64,000 nucleotides of DNA, taken from the NCBI RefSeq assembly GCF_030412785.1, contig NZ_CP125297.1, positions 248,001 through 312,000 of the forward strand, in the 5' to 3' direction. How positions within the stretch are numbered: position 1 is the stretch's first letter; every line of letters begins with the position of its first letter. The notes under the pieces were generated by a model. It was not told the DNA's origin. It saw nothing but the letters and a program-made list of their open reading frames with translations, and searched no databases. This document shows, piece after piece, positions 1 through 8,526 of the stretch. The position numbers and the translations under genes were made by a program. This stretch comes from Paraburkholderia sabiae. Its GTDB lineage: Bacteria; Pseudomonadota; Gammaproteobacteria; Burkholderiales; Burkholderiaceae.

Positions 1-886
1 GTGCGCGTTCGATGCGCGCCGTGCCGGTCAACGACGAGGCGGTACGGTTGTAGTGGCCGTCCGGCGAGTAGCCGTCGTTGCGGATGCCCAGCACCGACTG
101 GCCGTAGCGGATGACAAATTCCCTTGAGACCTCATGGACGACGACGGTGTCGCCCTCCATATGGAAATTCGCTGTCGCCTCGCTGCCATCCGGCAGCTTC
201 GTGAAGATCGTCGGCAGGTCGCGCGCGGTTGCATACCTGAAGTAGGTGAAACGGCCGTCGTCCCACAACGCGGTGGGTGCAAGCGCGCGATCGCCCCGCA
301 TCATGTACTGCATGTTCGCTGCCGGCGTGGATGACCCAGGCGGACCTGAAGACGCCGCTGAGCCCGGCGCTGCAATTCCGGCCGGGACCGCGGGCATGCC
401 CTGCTGGTCCGCCAGCGCCGCGCTGACAGCTTCCCGGCGCCGGAGCTGTTCGGTCGCGGCCTTCGCCTTCGTGTCCGGATAGTCGAAACGCAGGATCCAC
501 GTCGCGGGTTGCAACCGCGATACGTCGACAAGCGACAGCGAATAGGTGCGCCGGTTGGTCACCAGCACGAGGTTGGTTTCGGGTTGCAGCGCGCCTGGCT
601 TGAGCAGCGCCCCGCTGTCGTTAACCGAGACGTGCCAGGCGTGCGCGTCGCCAATGCCGCCGCCATCCTTGAGGATGTGCTCACCGGACTCAAACTGGAT
701 CATCACCACACGCCCAGGCATCGTCGCCACGCGGTAGGCCTGGTCGGGGCTATAGGTCGCGCACTGGATATGCGGATCAGCGCCGCAGCTACGCGGGATT
801 TCAAGCGCGCAGACGCGGCCAGCCGCAACTGCACAAGCGGTAATCGCGACCACACTAGCCGGCAAGCGAAGTCCAGCACGACTCAC
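1..886 (-). CDS. virB9: VirB9 type IV secretion outer-membrane-complex protein (3' end beyond window)
   Basis: VirB9 joins VirB7 and VirB10 in the outer-membrane core of a type IV secretion channel. No ATG is available. A GTG overlaps the virB8 stop as GTGA, which gives an N-terminus MSRAGLRLPASVVAITACAV that reads as a signal peptide. The mature part has the family's two halves: an N-terminal beta region (about residues 30-130), a low-complexity linker rich in A, P and S (about 150-195), and the conserved C-terminal start around LWDDGRFTYFRY, followed by VVHEVSREFVIRYG. About 295 codons are visible with no stop before the edge; VirB9 proteins are usually 270-310 residues, so only the extreme C-terminus should be missing. 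It is the last visible gene of the operon, and virB10 and virB11 are expected to the left. Confidence 0.9.
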   Translation of the reverse strand, partial: MSRAGLRLPASVVAITACAVAAGRVCALEIPRSCGADPHIQCATYSPDQAYRVATMPGRVVMIQFESGEHILKDGGGIGDAHAWHVSVNDSGALLKPGALQPETNLVLVTNRRTYSLSLVDVSRLQPATWILRFDYPDTKAKAATEQLRRREAVSAALADQQGMPAVPAGIAAPGSAASSGPPGSSTPAANMQYMMRGDRALAPTALWDDGRFTYFRYATARDLPTIFTKLPDGSEATANFHMEGDTVVVHEVSREFVIRYGQSVLGIRNDGYSPDGHYNRTASSLTGTARIERA

Positions 887-1728
887 GACGCACTCCCCGT
901 CGCCTTCGATACTGCCGGTACGGCATCGGGCGATGCATCCGCGGGCGCGCGGGTATAGTCGCGCGTCACTTCGTAACTGGTGCATCGGAACCCGTCCGGA
1001 TCAACGTCCTGCTGATCCTGTTTTTCCGGCACATCGACGCGCGTGAAGGCCACCGTCGCAATCCAGTAGGTCGGGTCTGGACGCTTCGCCGCCGCATTCA
1101 ACGGGATCAGCTGCCGCGAGAAAAACACCTGTGCGGTCGAACCGACAAAGGTAATGGAGCCGACCCGTGCGATGACGCGCGCCTGGTCCTTGAGCAGCTT
1201 GAGCGGGCCGGCCGGACCACGGATGAGCGCGTCGTAAGCGTCCTTTTCGTGATCGTCGCTCATGAACATCACCGCGCTATGCACGTCCGAGATCGTCTCC
1301 CAGTCGTAGCTTTCCCGCATCTCGACGTAACGGCGCAGATCAGCGCGATCGGTTTTTTCAGTGAAGCTCACATGGCCGTTCGCGGTCGTCGGCAATACAT
1401 CCACCCTGCCGGTTGTGTCGTTCACCCGAAGCACAGCTGGCGGGTTCGGTCTTTTCAGGAGTCCTAAAGCCGTCAGACCAAAAACGGCCACGAGGGCGAT
1501 GCCACCCGAGAGCACCGATCTGCGGTCGGCGATGCGCGCCTTCTCTTCAGCCGCCTCGACCTTCGACTTCTCGAACTCCCTCGCCCGGTCCAGATACCAG
1601 CTGACCGCGTCGCGCTCTGACCGGTCAACAGCATTTGTTGCTGCCTCCACGTGCGCCGCCGATGTGGCCGGCGAGCGCGCGCGATCGCCCGAGCCTGCGC
1701 CGAACCACTGTCTGATTGTCGATACCAT
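883..1728 (-). CDS. virB8: VirB8 inner-membrane type IV secretion protein
   Basis: VirB8 is a bitopic inner-membrane assembly factor of the VirB channel. The protein has a cytoplasmic N-terminus of about 65 residues, one transmembrane segment (SVLSGGIALVAVFGLTALGL) and a periplasmic NTF2-like domain containing the family stretch DRADLRRYVEMRESYDWET. The ATG at 1728 is preferred over an upstream in-frame start because GAGGACCAGG lies just before it and the upstream stretch overlaps virB7. About 281 residues, somewhat long for VirB8, with an acidic and alanine-rich C-terminal tail. It overlaps virB9 by 4 nt (GTGA), consistent with translational coupling. Confidence 0.92.
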   Translation of the reverse strand: MVSTIRQWFGAGSGDRARSPATSAAHVEAATNAVDRSERDAVSWYLDRAREFEKSKVEAAEEKARIADRRSVLSGGIALVAVFGLTALGLLKRPNPPAVLRVNDTTGRVDVLPTTANGHVSFTEKTDRADLRRYVEMRESYDWETISDVHSAVMFMSDDHEKDAYDALIRGPAGPLKLLKDQARVIARVGSITFVGSTAQVFFSRQLIPLNAAAKRPDPTYWIATVAFTRVDVPEKQDQQDVDPDGFRCTSYEVTRDYTRAPADASPDAVPAVSKATGSAS

Positions 1729-1736
1729 CCTGGTCC

Positions 1737-1880
1737 TCACCTCGGTTCCGTACGGCCTGACTGCTGCGCCAACGGCTGATTTACAGGGATCCACTGGCCC
1801 GTCGGCTCCGGTGGTTTAGGCGCAGAGCTGCACGCCTGCAGGACAAGCGCGAGCAGCCCCGCGCGGAAGATCGCTTTCAC
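1737..1880 (-). CDS. virB7: VirB7 lipoprotein
   Basis: A 47-residue lipoprotein gene starting with GTG, with AGGGGAG about 7 nt upstream. The N-terminus MKAIFRAGLLALVLQACSSA is a lipoprotein signal with lipobox LVLQAC, so Cys17 would be acylated. The rest is short, proline-rich and ends EPR. In VirB systems VirB7 anchors VirB9 in the outer membrane. Its position directly before virB8, its size and its lipobox together support the call. Sequence conservation between VirB7 proteins is too low to confirm it by residues alone. Confidence 0.82.
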   Translation of the reverse strand: MKAIFRAGLLALVLQACSSAPKPPEPTGQWIPVNQPLAQQSGRTEPR

Positions 1881-1902
1881 GCCTGAACTCCCCTTTCACC
1901 GG

Positions 1903-2031
1903 TCATCGATGCAAGCGGTGATAGATGGCCATACCGATGGTGTTGAGCAACGCGCCCACGACACCGGCAAACGTAACCCAGCATACGACGAGCAACCACC
2001 AGCGGACCAGCTTCGCAAAGAAATCCGGCAC
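1903..2031 (-). CDS. small membrane protein between VirB6 and VirB7
   Basis: A 42-residue protein, MPDFFAKLVRWW through to the end MAIYHRLHR, with one long hydrophobic segment (about residues 10-34) and basic ends. It starts with GTG. GGAGG lies 5 nt upstream and overlaps the virB6 stop, a strong ribosome site that decides the frame. It ends 22 nt before virB7. It is probably an inner-membrane accessory of the secretion operon. I recognise no family, and the strong Shine-Dalgarno plus the tight packing are the main evidence. Confidence 0.7.
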   Translation of the reverse strand: MPDFFAKLVRWWLLVVCWVTFAGVVGALLNTIGMAIYHRLHR

Positions 2032-2039
2032 GCATCCTC

Positions 2040-2954
2040 CTACGTTTGCGAAATGGAGCCACCCGTCCTGTACTTGCCGGCGCCGCCCGTTTTCGAGGCC
2101 GCGGCCAGCGCACGCCCCAGACCACCCAGCTTGCCTGTCATCGTCGAAATGCCCACACCACTCGCCAGCGCCGAGGCAAGGCCCGGAAGATTCAGCGCGA
2201 CGACGAAGAACACCCCGCCCATCACGTCAATCTCCACCACCTGCCGCATAGACGGGAAGGCCGACCCGCTGGGTGCAATCGATTTCGCAAAATTGACTTC
2301 AATCGCGCCGGCGCCCGCGAAGAGAGCCACGAGCAGCGCATAGTTAAAGCACTGTCCCGCCCAGTTCCAGAAGTACTGCCGCACCGGCGGAAACAGCGCC
2401 ATCGAAATGAACAGCGGCCCGAGTGCAAGCAGCAGTCCAAGGGCAAATTTGGCGAGGATGATGTAGGCAACCGCCAGGCCCATGAACGGAGTGGCAAAGA
2501 TAAGCATGACGGAAATCACCCACACTGCCCCGATGATTTCGAAGTTGTGTGCGTGATCGTAGATCTGCCCACAAGCGTTGATGTACGCGCTCAACAGATT
2601 GTCTAGCCCCGAGACAGGATTGCTTTGTCCCGTAATCGCGCCGGACAGTTGCTCGCCAAGACCATTAACGGCCGGCACGATGTATTCGGTATAGAAGTGA
2701 ATGTTCATGCCGCAGGTCAGGATGAACGCCCAGGCCGCCATGCGAATCAGGAAGTCGTTGATCGGTTCGTCGTTCTGCCCCTGCCAGTACGACCATACGA
2801 CCAGCAGCACATAGATGCTGAAGCAAGCCATCATCAATGGCGAAATCAGACCGATGATGCGTTCCGAACCTGAACTGATGGTCGCGACGACGTTAGCGTC
2901 GAAATCGGACGTCATCCTTGAGAAGATCGTCGTGGTGATAGGCGTATAAGACAT
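2040..2954 (-). CDS. virB6: VirB6/TrbL-type polytopic inner-membrane channel protein
   Basis: VirB6 forms the inner-membrane part of the type IV secretion pore. The protein of about 304 residues has at least five hydrophobic helices: about residues 30-55, 70-90, 145-165, 170-200 (rich in L, A, G) and 235-260. It also has the family-typical central glycine/alanine-rich loop and a cytoplasmic tail. The ATG at 2954 is chosen because CAGGAG lies 6 nt upstream. A farther ATG at 2984 overlaps the preceding gene's stop but has no ribosome site. Its place between the virB5-linked small gene and virB7 fits the VirB order. Confidence 0.88.
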   Translation of the reverse strand: MSYTPITTTIFSRMTSDFDANVVATISSGSERIIGLISPLMMACFSIYVLLVVWSYWQGQNDEPINDFLIRMAAWAFILTCGMNIHFYTEYIVPAVNGLGEQLSGAITGQSNPVSGLDNLLSAYINACGQIYDHAHNFEIIGAVWVISVMLIFATPFMGLAVAYIILAKFALGLLLALGPLFISMALFPPVRQYFWNWAGQCFNYALLVALFAGAGAIEVNFAKSIAPSGSAFPSMRQVVEIDVMGGVFFVVALNLPGLASALASGVGISTMTGKLGGLGRALAAASKTGGAGKYRTGGSISQT

Positions 2955-2980
2955 CTTCGGCTCCTGAAGTCGTTCCACAC

Positions 2981-3226
2981 TCATTGCATTGCTTTCGTCA
3001 CCACCTGTTCGGCCTCCTTGTCCTGCTCACGCTGTGCGGGCGTTTCCTCTTGCTCGAGCTTTTCGGGCGTCGTGCCAAGCAAATGCGCTCTGAACTCCAG
3101 ATCCTGCCTGTGTGCGATCTCCTCCTGCACGTTGTGCTGGTGTCGGTCCCATGCGAGATAGCCCAGATAGCCTGCAATGACGACAAGCAGACTGACGATC
3201 GCGCCAAGCAATGCCTTATTGACCAT
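2981..3226 (-). CDS. small single-span membrane protein in the VirB5-VirB6 gap (possible entry-exclusion protein)
   Basis: An 81-residue protein with one N-terminal transmembrane helix (residues 4-25, VNKALLGAIVSLLVVIAGYL) and a charged, helical, probably periplasmic tail rich in E, Q and R. GGAGG lies just before the ATG at 3226. It overlaps virB5 by 11 nt. In many VirB operons this slot holds an EexN or TrbK-like entry-exclusion protein. Here there is no lipobox, so the entry-exclusion role is inferred from position only. Confidence 0.65.
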   Translation of the reverse strand: MVNKALLGAIVSLLVVIAGYLGYLAWDRHQHNVQEEIAHRQDLEFRAHLLGTTPEKLEQEETPAQREQDKEAEQVVTKAMQ

Positions 3227-3905
3227 TTGCGCCTCCGAGAAACTGGTTTTTGAATTCCCGCTCCTGCTGATCCTCCGCGAGCTTGAGTTCAGCCGCCTGC
3301 AGCTGTGCGGTGAGCTGCAGTCGCGTCTGCTCATTGGAGACCATCGCCTCTTCAGCAGCCATCCGGTTCTGCAGGTCAGCCTTTTGAGCCGGATCCTGCG
3401 TAAGGTTCGACTGTTGCATCAGCGACTGGATGTTATTGAGCCGCGCCATCGTCGCGCTGTACGCCTGCTCGTTCATCGCCTTGTTGGCCGAGAGCACGTC
3501 GTAGTAGCGCTGCTGCCCCGGCGTCGCGGCGTCCGTCATGCCCTCCTGCCGTTCGATCGAGCGCATCGTCGCGCTGATGCCCGACAGGCTGCCACTTTTC
3601 GCCTGGTCATAGATGTCCTGCCACTGGTCGGGCAGGTAGTTGCGCAGTGACGCGTCGTTCATGATCGTTCCGAGGCTGCTGTTACCGGTCAGTGCCCGGT
3701 ACTGTGCTTCCTGGTTCTCTATCTGCTGCATCAGCTGCTGGACCTGCACCATTTGCTGGGCAAGCTCAGCCGGTGAAATGGTCGGCACACCCTGCGCGTG
3801 TGCGAAGACCGCGGCACACATGCTGAGCGAGGTGACGGCCACACGACCGGCCCACAGCAGGCGTGTGGCACGTTCGACATCGTTGACGTTCACGATTGCC
3901 TCCAT
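3216..3905 (-). CDS. virB5: VirB5 minor pilus protein
   Basis: VirB5 is an exported alpha-helical protein found at the pilus tip. The product has an N-terminal signal peptide with hydrophobic core VAVTSLSMCAAVFAHA and cleavage after AHA or AQG. The rest is a long glutamine-rich helical body (AQQMVQVQQLMQQIENQ and similar), typical of VirB5/TrbJ. The ATG at 3905 overlaps the virB4 stop (TGATG). A GTG at 3893 has a better ribosome site (GGAGG 5 nt upstream) and may be the true start, which would shorten the protein by four residues. Full length is about 229 residues, normal for the family. Confidence 0.88.
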   Translation of the reverse strand: MEAIVNVNDVERATRLLWAGRVAVTSLSMCAAVFAHAQGVPTISPAELAQQMVQVQQLMQQIENQEAQYRALTGNSSLGTIMNDASLRNYLPDQWQDIYDQAKSGSLSGISATMRSIERQEGMTDAATPGQQRYYDVLSANKAMNEQAYSATMARLNNIQSLMQQSNLTQDPAQKADLQNRMAAEEAMVSNEQTRLQLTAQLQAAELKLAEDQQEREFKNQFLGGANGQ

Positions 3906-6478
3906 CAGACAGTGACAGCTTCGTTACCCGCGTCGACAGCGCGTGCCGACGGATAGATGCGGGCGAGTTCGCCCCGCTTGCGCTCGAGGCCGCGCCGCAG
4001 ATCGTCTGCCCACAGCCGCTCATCGGCGCCGTGCTGTGCCGCTAGCCGTGTGCGCAGCTTGCGTTCGAAAATACGTTCCAGGTAGGCAGGTAGCCACATG
4101 TCCGGATCGTCCCCAAACTCCGTGCGCACGGCGTCGCAGATCAATACGTTCTCGCGGTCGCCTGAGAACACCGCGATCGCGTCGTCCATGCCGCTTAAAT
4201 CAAAGCTCGCGAACGCCGACTGGTTGCCCTGCTTGATGAGGAACCGGCGCGACGACGGCGCGAGCTTCCTGAACTCGCGAAATTCCTTGCGCGTCATCCC
4301 ATCGCGCGCGTACGCCTCCTCTTCCGCCGCCGGATCGGCAAGATACAGATTGGTCGCAACCAGACTGCGTAGCGCCGGATACAGATCCGCAGCCTTCTGG
4401 CCCTGCTCGGGCTGCTGCGTGATCAGCATGATGAACTCGCCCTCCTTGCGGCCGCTGGCGAGCGTCTCCTCGATCTGTTCGCGGATCGTGCGGAAGCGGA
4501 TCGGCAACCAGTACTCTTCCATCACGGTCTGCATGAGCCGGCCCTCACGTCGCATGATCTTCTTGAGATGGAAGAGCCAGGCAAACGCCGGCTCCGAGGG
4601 TTCGTAGTTCTCGACGAGGAACGCCTCGACATCGAAGCCGATCCAGCGCTGCTCCGTCATGTTCAGCGCCAGGTTCGGCGGGTTATCGAACACCCACCAG
4701 AAACGGCCGTTCTCGGATTTGCACCAGAGCGACAGACGCTGGCGCAGGCTGTCGTCACCCTCATCCGGGATGCTGTCGAGCAGCAGGCTGAATCGCCGCA
4801 GGCGAACGTCCTCGATGCCCATCACCGCGTCGACGGCGTTGCGGCACTGGACCTTCTCGGCTGCGCTCAGGTCGATCTTGATGGGTTTGCCCTGGTGATC
4901 GACGCCGTTTCTACGCCCGCAAAGCTCGACCAACTCGTACAGGAACTCGCGATTCTCAGCGGTATCGGCCAGCTCGAACGGTGCCCAGCCAGTCGGCTTG
5001 CCCTTTTCCAGATGGACGTACGCGCCGCGCATCGCGCGGATGAAAACTTCCCAGCCTCGGCCCTTGTCCAGTACGAAGAGCAGCTGTCCGAACCGGGACA
5101 GCATGCCAGTGATGGCGGTCGCGACAGTCGACTTGCCCGCACCCGTCGTGCCCTGCAGCTTCAGGTGCGCGGCCAGCTTCTCCGCGACGTTGACGTCACC
5201 CTGCCGGGTCGCGTGCGAGCTGAAGTGATAGATTCCCGATGCCGACCGGAACGGGATGACAGCGGAACCATCGCCGATCGGGTTGCCCTCGGCCTTGCCC
5301 GCCGAATAGTCGTGACAGGTGAACATCGATGCGAAGTTGCGCGACGACTGGACCTTCGGTCGTGGCTTGACCTTGGCGCCCGGGACCTGTGAGAAATAGG
5401 TGAAGGGTGCCGAACCGGTCGCGAGCGCCCACTCGACACCGCATTCGTTGAGCGAGCGCGATGCGAACAGGGTGCCGTTTTCCAGCGCCTCGTCCGCACT
5501 TGCTCCGTAGACCACGGCCGCGCCGTGGTACTCGCCAAACGAAAGCTCTCCCGTGTTGACGTAACCCTGCGCATCGCGCAGTTCCCGGACCTGATGCTTC
5601 GCCTTGTCGCCGGCGGACTCCAGCTTGTTGATCGCCGAGTCGATTGTGCGGTTCGACTCGAAACCCGTCATGCAGTTGAATGAATGCACCACCGTGAATT
5701 CGACTGGCAACGAGAGCAACGGGTCAAGCTGGCCAAAGCCCGGCTTGTCCGGGAAACTGCGCAGGTCACGGCAGGTGAAGAACCGCCGGTGGTCCGGCAC
5801 ACCCGGCCCGTCGATCGCGTGCGCGTCATAGCCGAAACGAAGATAGCTGGACGGAATGATGTCAACACCCGGCTCCGCAGCCACCGGCAGATCGCCCGTC
5901 ACGCCGTTCACGAGATAGCTGACGAAACCATACAGCGGCGAGACGAGCATTTTCGTGCCGTTCATATGCGCGCGCTCATACACCTCGAGCAGTTCAGCCT
6001 CGTAGTCCGCAAGCTGTTGCAGCGCCTGCCTGGCGAGGGACGCAATTTCCTTCAGCCCGTCCTCGAAATCCTCGGATTTCAGGATCATCGAAAAGTAATA
6101 GCGGTTTTCAAAGAACCGGCCGCCCCTGAACTGCCTGCCATGCTGCGTCGAAAACCAGTTCATGAAGGGGCTGTCGAAACGGTACTCGCGACTGACGCTC
6201 ACGCGCCGTCGCATGAAAACACCGTGGTAGGCAAGGCGCCCGCCAAGGTCGCGACCCAGCTTGCTCAGGGTCTCGGTGTCGCGGTCGAACTTGCGCTCAA
6301 GCACGAGGTTTTCGAATACCTCGAACGGCACGCCGCGCAGCGCAAGCGTCACCATGAAACGATTTCCATCGAGGTGCTGCACGTGCTTCGTGACTGGATG
6401 CCTGAACTTCGGCATCCAGTCTTCGACGGCGCCGATGGCGCCGAGAATCCCGCTCGAGACGGTTGGTCTGTTGCCCAT
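3905..6478 (-). CDS. virB4: VirB4 type IV secretion ATPase
   Basis: VirB4 is the conserved AAA+ ATPase that powers pilus assembly and substrate transfer at the inner membrane. The protein of 857 residues carries the N-terminal VirB4/CagE domain (about 1-400), then a Walker A GTTGAGKST (about residue 448) and a Walker-B-like segment around MQTVMEEYWLP. The conserved ITQQPEQG comes shortly after. The ATG at 6478 has AGGAG 6 nt upstream and overlaps the virB3 stop, which supports it over the GTG one codon earlier. It is the longest gene of the operon, with all ATPase motifs intact. Confidence 0.95.
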   Translation of the reverse strand: MGNRPTVSSGILGAIGAVEDWMPKFRHPVTKHVQHLDGNRFMVTLALRGVPFEVFENLVLERKFDRDTETLSKLGRDLGGRLAYHGVFMRRRVSVSREYRFDSPFMNWFSTQHGRQFRGGRFFENRYYFSMILKSEDFEDGLKEIASLARQALQQLADYEAELLEVYERAHMNGTKMLVSPLYGFVSYLVNGVTGDLPVAAEPGVDIIPSSYLRFGYDAHAIDGPGVPDHRRFFTCRDLRSFPDKPGFGQLDPLLSLPVEFTVVHSFNCMTGFESNRTIDSAINKLESAGDKAKHQVRELRDAQGYVNTGELSFGEYHGAAVVYGASADEALENGTLFASRSLNECGVEWALATGSAPFTYFSQVPGAKVKPRPKVQSSRNFASMFTCHDYSAGKAEGNPIGDGSAVIPFRSASGIYHFSSHATRQGDVNVAEKLAAHLKLQGTTGAGKSTVATAITGMLSRFGQLLFVLDKGRGWEVFIRAMRGAYVHLEKGKPTGWAPFELADTAENREFLYELVELCGRRNGVDHQGKPIKIDLSAAEKVQCRNAVDAVMGIEDVRLRRFSLLLDSIPDEGDDSLRQRLSLWCKSENGRFWWVFDNPPNLALNMTEQRWIGFDVEAFLVENYEPSEPAFAWLFHLKKIMRREGRLMQTVMEEYWLPIRFRTIREQIEETLASGRKEGEFIMLITQQPEQGQKAADLYPALRSLVATNLYLADPAAEEEAYARDGMTRKEFREFRKLAPSSRRFLIKQGNQSAFASFDLSGMDDAIAVFSGDRENVLICDAVRTEFGDDPDMWLPAYLERIFERKLRTRLAAQHGADERLWADDLRRGLERKRGELARIYPSARAVDAGNEAVTV

Positions 6479-6915
6479 CACGGCTCCTGATCGAGCTCAC
6501 GCAGCCGGCGCTCGCCCTTGCCCAGTGGTTGGAGAAAATCGCGGAAGACACGACGCTGCCGGCCGTACCGCAACGGCGCGAGCGTCGACGTGTTGCCGAA
6601 GTTTGGCGCCGACCGTGCGGCATTCACCCGTGCGCGGGCGCGCAACTGCCAGAAATAGAAGCGGCAGCGGAACTGCAGCCACATGATCCACAGTCCCTGA
6701 TCATCAGTTTCACAGATGTGCTTGAACCACAGCAGCACCGGAAAGCCGAGAAACACGAACAGCAGCCCGCCCGGACCAACGAAGAAGGCCACGAGCACCC
6801 CCGTGAACATCGAGGCGACGACCACCACCAGCATCGCCATGTAGGGCACCCCCCAGATCGCCGCGGTGCGTCCAAGACCATTGAAACCAGGATAGTGGGC
6901 TTTCTCGTCCGACAT
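6478..6915 (-). CDS. virB3: VirB3 inner-membrane protein
   Basis: VirB3 is a short membrane protein that helps VirB4 dock. The 145-residue product has two adjacent hydrophobic helices (about 20-40 and 45-65) after the conserved start PGFNGLGRTAAIWGVPY. The family motif ETDDQGLWIMWLQFRCR follows, then a basic cytoplasmic tail. It sits 9 nt after virB2 and overlaps virB4 by 4 nt, exactly the VirB order. It is longer than the Agrobacterium VirB3 (about 108 residues) because of the C-terminal tail. Confidence 0.88.
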   Translation of the reverse strand: MSDEKAHYPGFNGLGRTAAIWGVPYMAMLVVVVASMFTGVLVAFFVGPGGLLFVFLGFPVLLWFKHICETDDQGLWIMWLQFRCRFYFWQLRARARVNAARSAPNFGNTSTLAPLRYGRQRRVFRDFLQPLGKGERRLRELDQEP

Positions 6916-6924
6916 GGCGCGTGC

Positions 6925-7275
6925 TCAGGTAAAGAGGTTCCACAGGTACGGAGCAAGCACGCCGACCACTGCGCCGACCACCGCGACCTTGCCGCCGAGC
7001 GTAACGAACTCGCTCCAGTGAGAACGGTCTGCCCAGCACTCCGCCCCTTTCCACAGCAGCACGCACGAGGCACAGACACCGAGAAATGAGTACAGCCAGA
7101 TCTTGAACGTATTCGCACCCTCCGTCGCCGAATCTAGGCCTCCTCCCGCCATGGCAAGTGCGGGCGCAAGCAGTACTGCGCCAAGCAGCGTTGACCTCGC
7201 TGCGCCGGCTATGCGCTTCGCATCATCTTTCTGTTGTACTAACTGATTCGCATAGAATTTCACTTTCCGAAACAT
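6925..7275 (-). CDS. virB2: VirB2 pilin
   Basis: VirB2 is the major conjugative pilus subunit. The 116-residue precursor has a long basic leader and a hydrophobic stretch ending ALAMAGG, a likely signal-peptidase site. The mature region has two transmembrane helices (about WLYSFLGVCASCVLLWKG and GKVAVVGAVVGVLAPYLW) linked by a charged loop, as in VirB2/TrbC. The ATG at 7275 follows AAGGAGAGG at a good distance, so it is preferred over a TTG six codons upstream that contains the ribosome site itself. Confidence 0.88.
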   Translation of the reverse strand: MFRKVKFYANQLVQQKDDAKRIAGAARSTLLGAVLLAPALAMAGGGLDSATEGANTFKIWLYSFLGVCASCVLLWKGAECWADRSHWSEFVTLGGKVAVVGAVVGVLAPYLWNLFT

Positions 7276-7320
7276 AGAGCCTCTCCTTTTCAAACGAACG
7301 CCGCGGCGCGGCCGGTCAGG

Positions 7321-7983
7321 TCATCTGCATGAATCGCTGTCACAGCCGAAGTCGCCAAAAGCATCCCACGACGGATGCGGCGAATCTTGGCGCTGCGATC
7401 GAACGGCGCGGCTAGCGGGGCTGGACTTACCCGCTCCGGCACCAACCTGCGCTGTCGGGGCGGTTGGCCCGTCCATGACAACGGGTATCGCCGGGACCAT
7501 ATCAACGGGTGCTGCCGTGCTCCGTGCGTTGGCAACGACACGCTGAACGTAACTGGACCCGCTGGACTGAACCCGTTCGCCGCCAATGAAATTGCCGCTG
7601 TAGTAGCAACTGATTGCCGCCCGCAACGCATGTTGGCCCTGACCGTATGCGGCACTTGCCCGCTGATAACAGTCGTGAAGGATGGCGCTGCCTGCGCGAA
7701 GGTTGGCACACGGGTCGAAAGCGGTTTCGTACGTCAGACCGTACCGGGCGAGATTGAACCGGTTGACCTGTCCTAATCCCACGCTGAAATTAGTTCCGCG
7801 GGCCTCGAGCGCGCGAGCCGTGGCAACCGCCTCTTCGGAGTCGCGGGGTTGTCGCGCCAGACGGCCGCCAACTACGCCGATTGCAAAGGGATTGAAGCTG
7901 GATTCGGTGCGAGCGATGGCTTGCATCGTGACGGGATGCACAGACGGCGCACACTGCTGTGCCAGCTGGTTGAAATCAAGCAT
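7321..7983 (-). CDS. virB1: VirB1 lytic transglycosylase
   Basis: VirB1 locally opens the peptidoglycan for the secretion channel. The protein (about 220 residues) has the soluble lytic transglycosylase fold: catalytic glutamate in AIARTESSFNPFAIG (about residue 27), the NFSVGLGQVNRFN motif, and the later AISCYYSGNF. A proline/alanine/serine-rich tail ends in a cysteine-containing DFGCDSDSCR. No classical signal peptide is obvious, which is common in VirB1 of this type. It starts at ATG 7983; a GTG eight codons upstream is possible. It is the first gene of the visible VirB operon, about 45 nt before virB2. Confidence 0.88.
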   Translation of the reverse strand: MLDFNQLAQQCAPSVHPVTMQAIARTESSFNPFAIGVVGGRLARQPRDSEEAVATARALEARGTNFSVGLGQVNRFNLARYGLTYETAFDPCANLRAGSAILHDCYQRASAAYGQGQHALRAAISCYYSGNFIGGERVQSSGSSYVQRVVANARSTAAPVDMVPAIPVVMDGPTAPTAQVGAGAGKSSPASRAVRSQRQDSPHPSWDAFGDFGCDSDSCR

Positions 7984-8030
7984 GGGCACACTCGAAACAG
8001 CGAGCACGCGCGGCCACGGTCGATGCGGCT

Positions 8031-8050
8031 ATAATGAAGCCAGCCATTAT
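8031..8050. promoter_or_regulatory. inverted repeat upstream of virB1
   Basis: ATAATG and CATTAT arms separated by 8 nt lie about 50 nt upstream of virB1 in an otherwise short intergenic gap. The minus strand reads a TATAAT-like core here, so this may be an operator over the virB promoter. This is seen in the sequence; the function is inferred. Confidence 0.35.
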
Positions 8051-8081
8051 TTCCCTCGCACGGTAATCAATGGTTAGGCCG

Positions 8082-8106
8082 GTGACGGTGTTGGTAGCAC
8101 CGTCAC
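8082..8106. terminator. hairpin downstream of the 8114-8374 gene
   Basis: Perfect 9-bp arms GTGACGGTG and CACCGTCAC enclose a 7-nt loop, 8 nt after the stop of the minus-strand gene ending at 8114. There is no U-run on either strand, so it may only stabilise the mRNA 3' end or attenuate transcription into virB1. Confidence 0.4.
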
Positions 8107-8113
8107 TGGTCGA

Positions 8114-8374
8114 TCATCGGATGTTCTCTGCTACAAACTCCCTATCCTTGAAGCGGATCCGGATCTCTTCCGCGTCCTTGCAGTGCTCGCACGCAAAGGC
8201 GATCGCGTCGTCCAGAGCTCGCCACGTCTTTGGATGCCCTCTCTGCGTCTCAACGGCCAGGACTTTCTCCTCCGTAGTCAATTCGATCTGCCATGAGCCA
8301 AGCGATCCCATGAAGATCGACACTCGAGGCCGGATGACCAGTCCTTTTGCCAACTCCGCTTGCGTAATACCCAT
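8114..8374 (-). CDS. small plasmid protein of unknown function upstream of virB1
   Basis: An 86-residue, soluble, charged protein beginning MGITQAELAKGLVIRPRVSI and containing LGSWQIELTTEEKVLAVETQ. The ATG at 8374 has AAAGGG 5 nt upstream; farther ATGs in frame lack a ribosome site. It lies between a strong promoter-like sequence and the virB operon on the same strand, so it could be the operon leader gene or a regulator of transfer. I do not recognise a family. Confidence 0.65.
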   Translation of the reverse strand: MGITQAELAKGLVIRPRVSIFMGSLGSWQIELTTEEKVLAVETQRGHPKTWRALDDAIAFACEHCKDAEEIRIRFKDREFVAENIR

Positions 8375-8486
8375 ATCGCCCTTTCTTTGCACCGAAAGAG
8401 GCTTTTTGCAACAAGCGGAGGGATTCATCAAGCATCGAGAATCACTTTCTGGTTAATGAATATCAAAAATCGAAATTCGTGTTTTG

Positions 8487-8515
8487 ATTATAGGCATCGC
8501 TCTTTTGTCCGTCAA
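8487..8515 (-). promoter_or_regulatory. sigma70-type promoter for the 8374 gene and perhaps virB
   Basis: On the minus strand, TTGACG (8515-8510) is followed after exactly 17 nt by TATAAT (8492-8487). This is nearly consensus and sits in a short AT-rich island, about 110 nt upstream of the ATG at 8374. It is one of the best promoter matches in the window. Confidence 0.7.
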
Positions 8516-8526
8516 CCTGCAATCCG

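Noticed and set aside
2982..2984. Upstream ATG for virB6
   Set aside because: It overlaps the previous stop but has no ribosome site, while the ATG at 2954 does.
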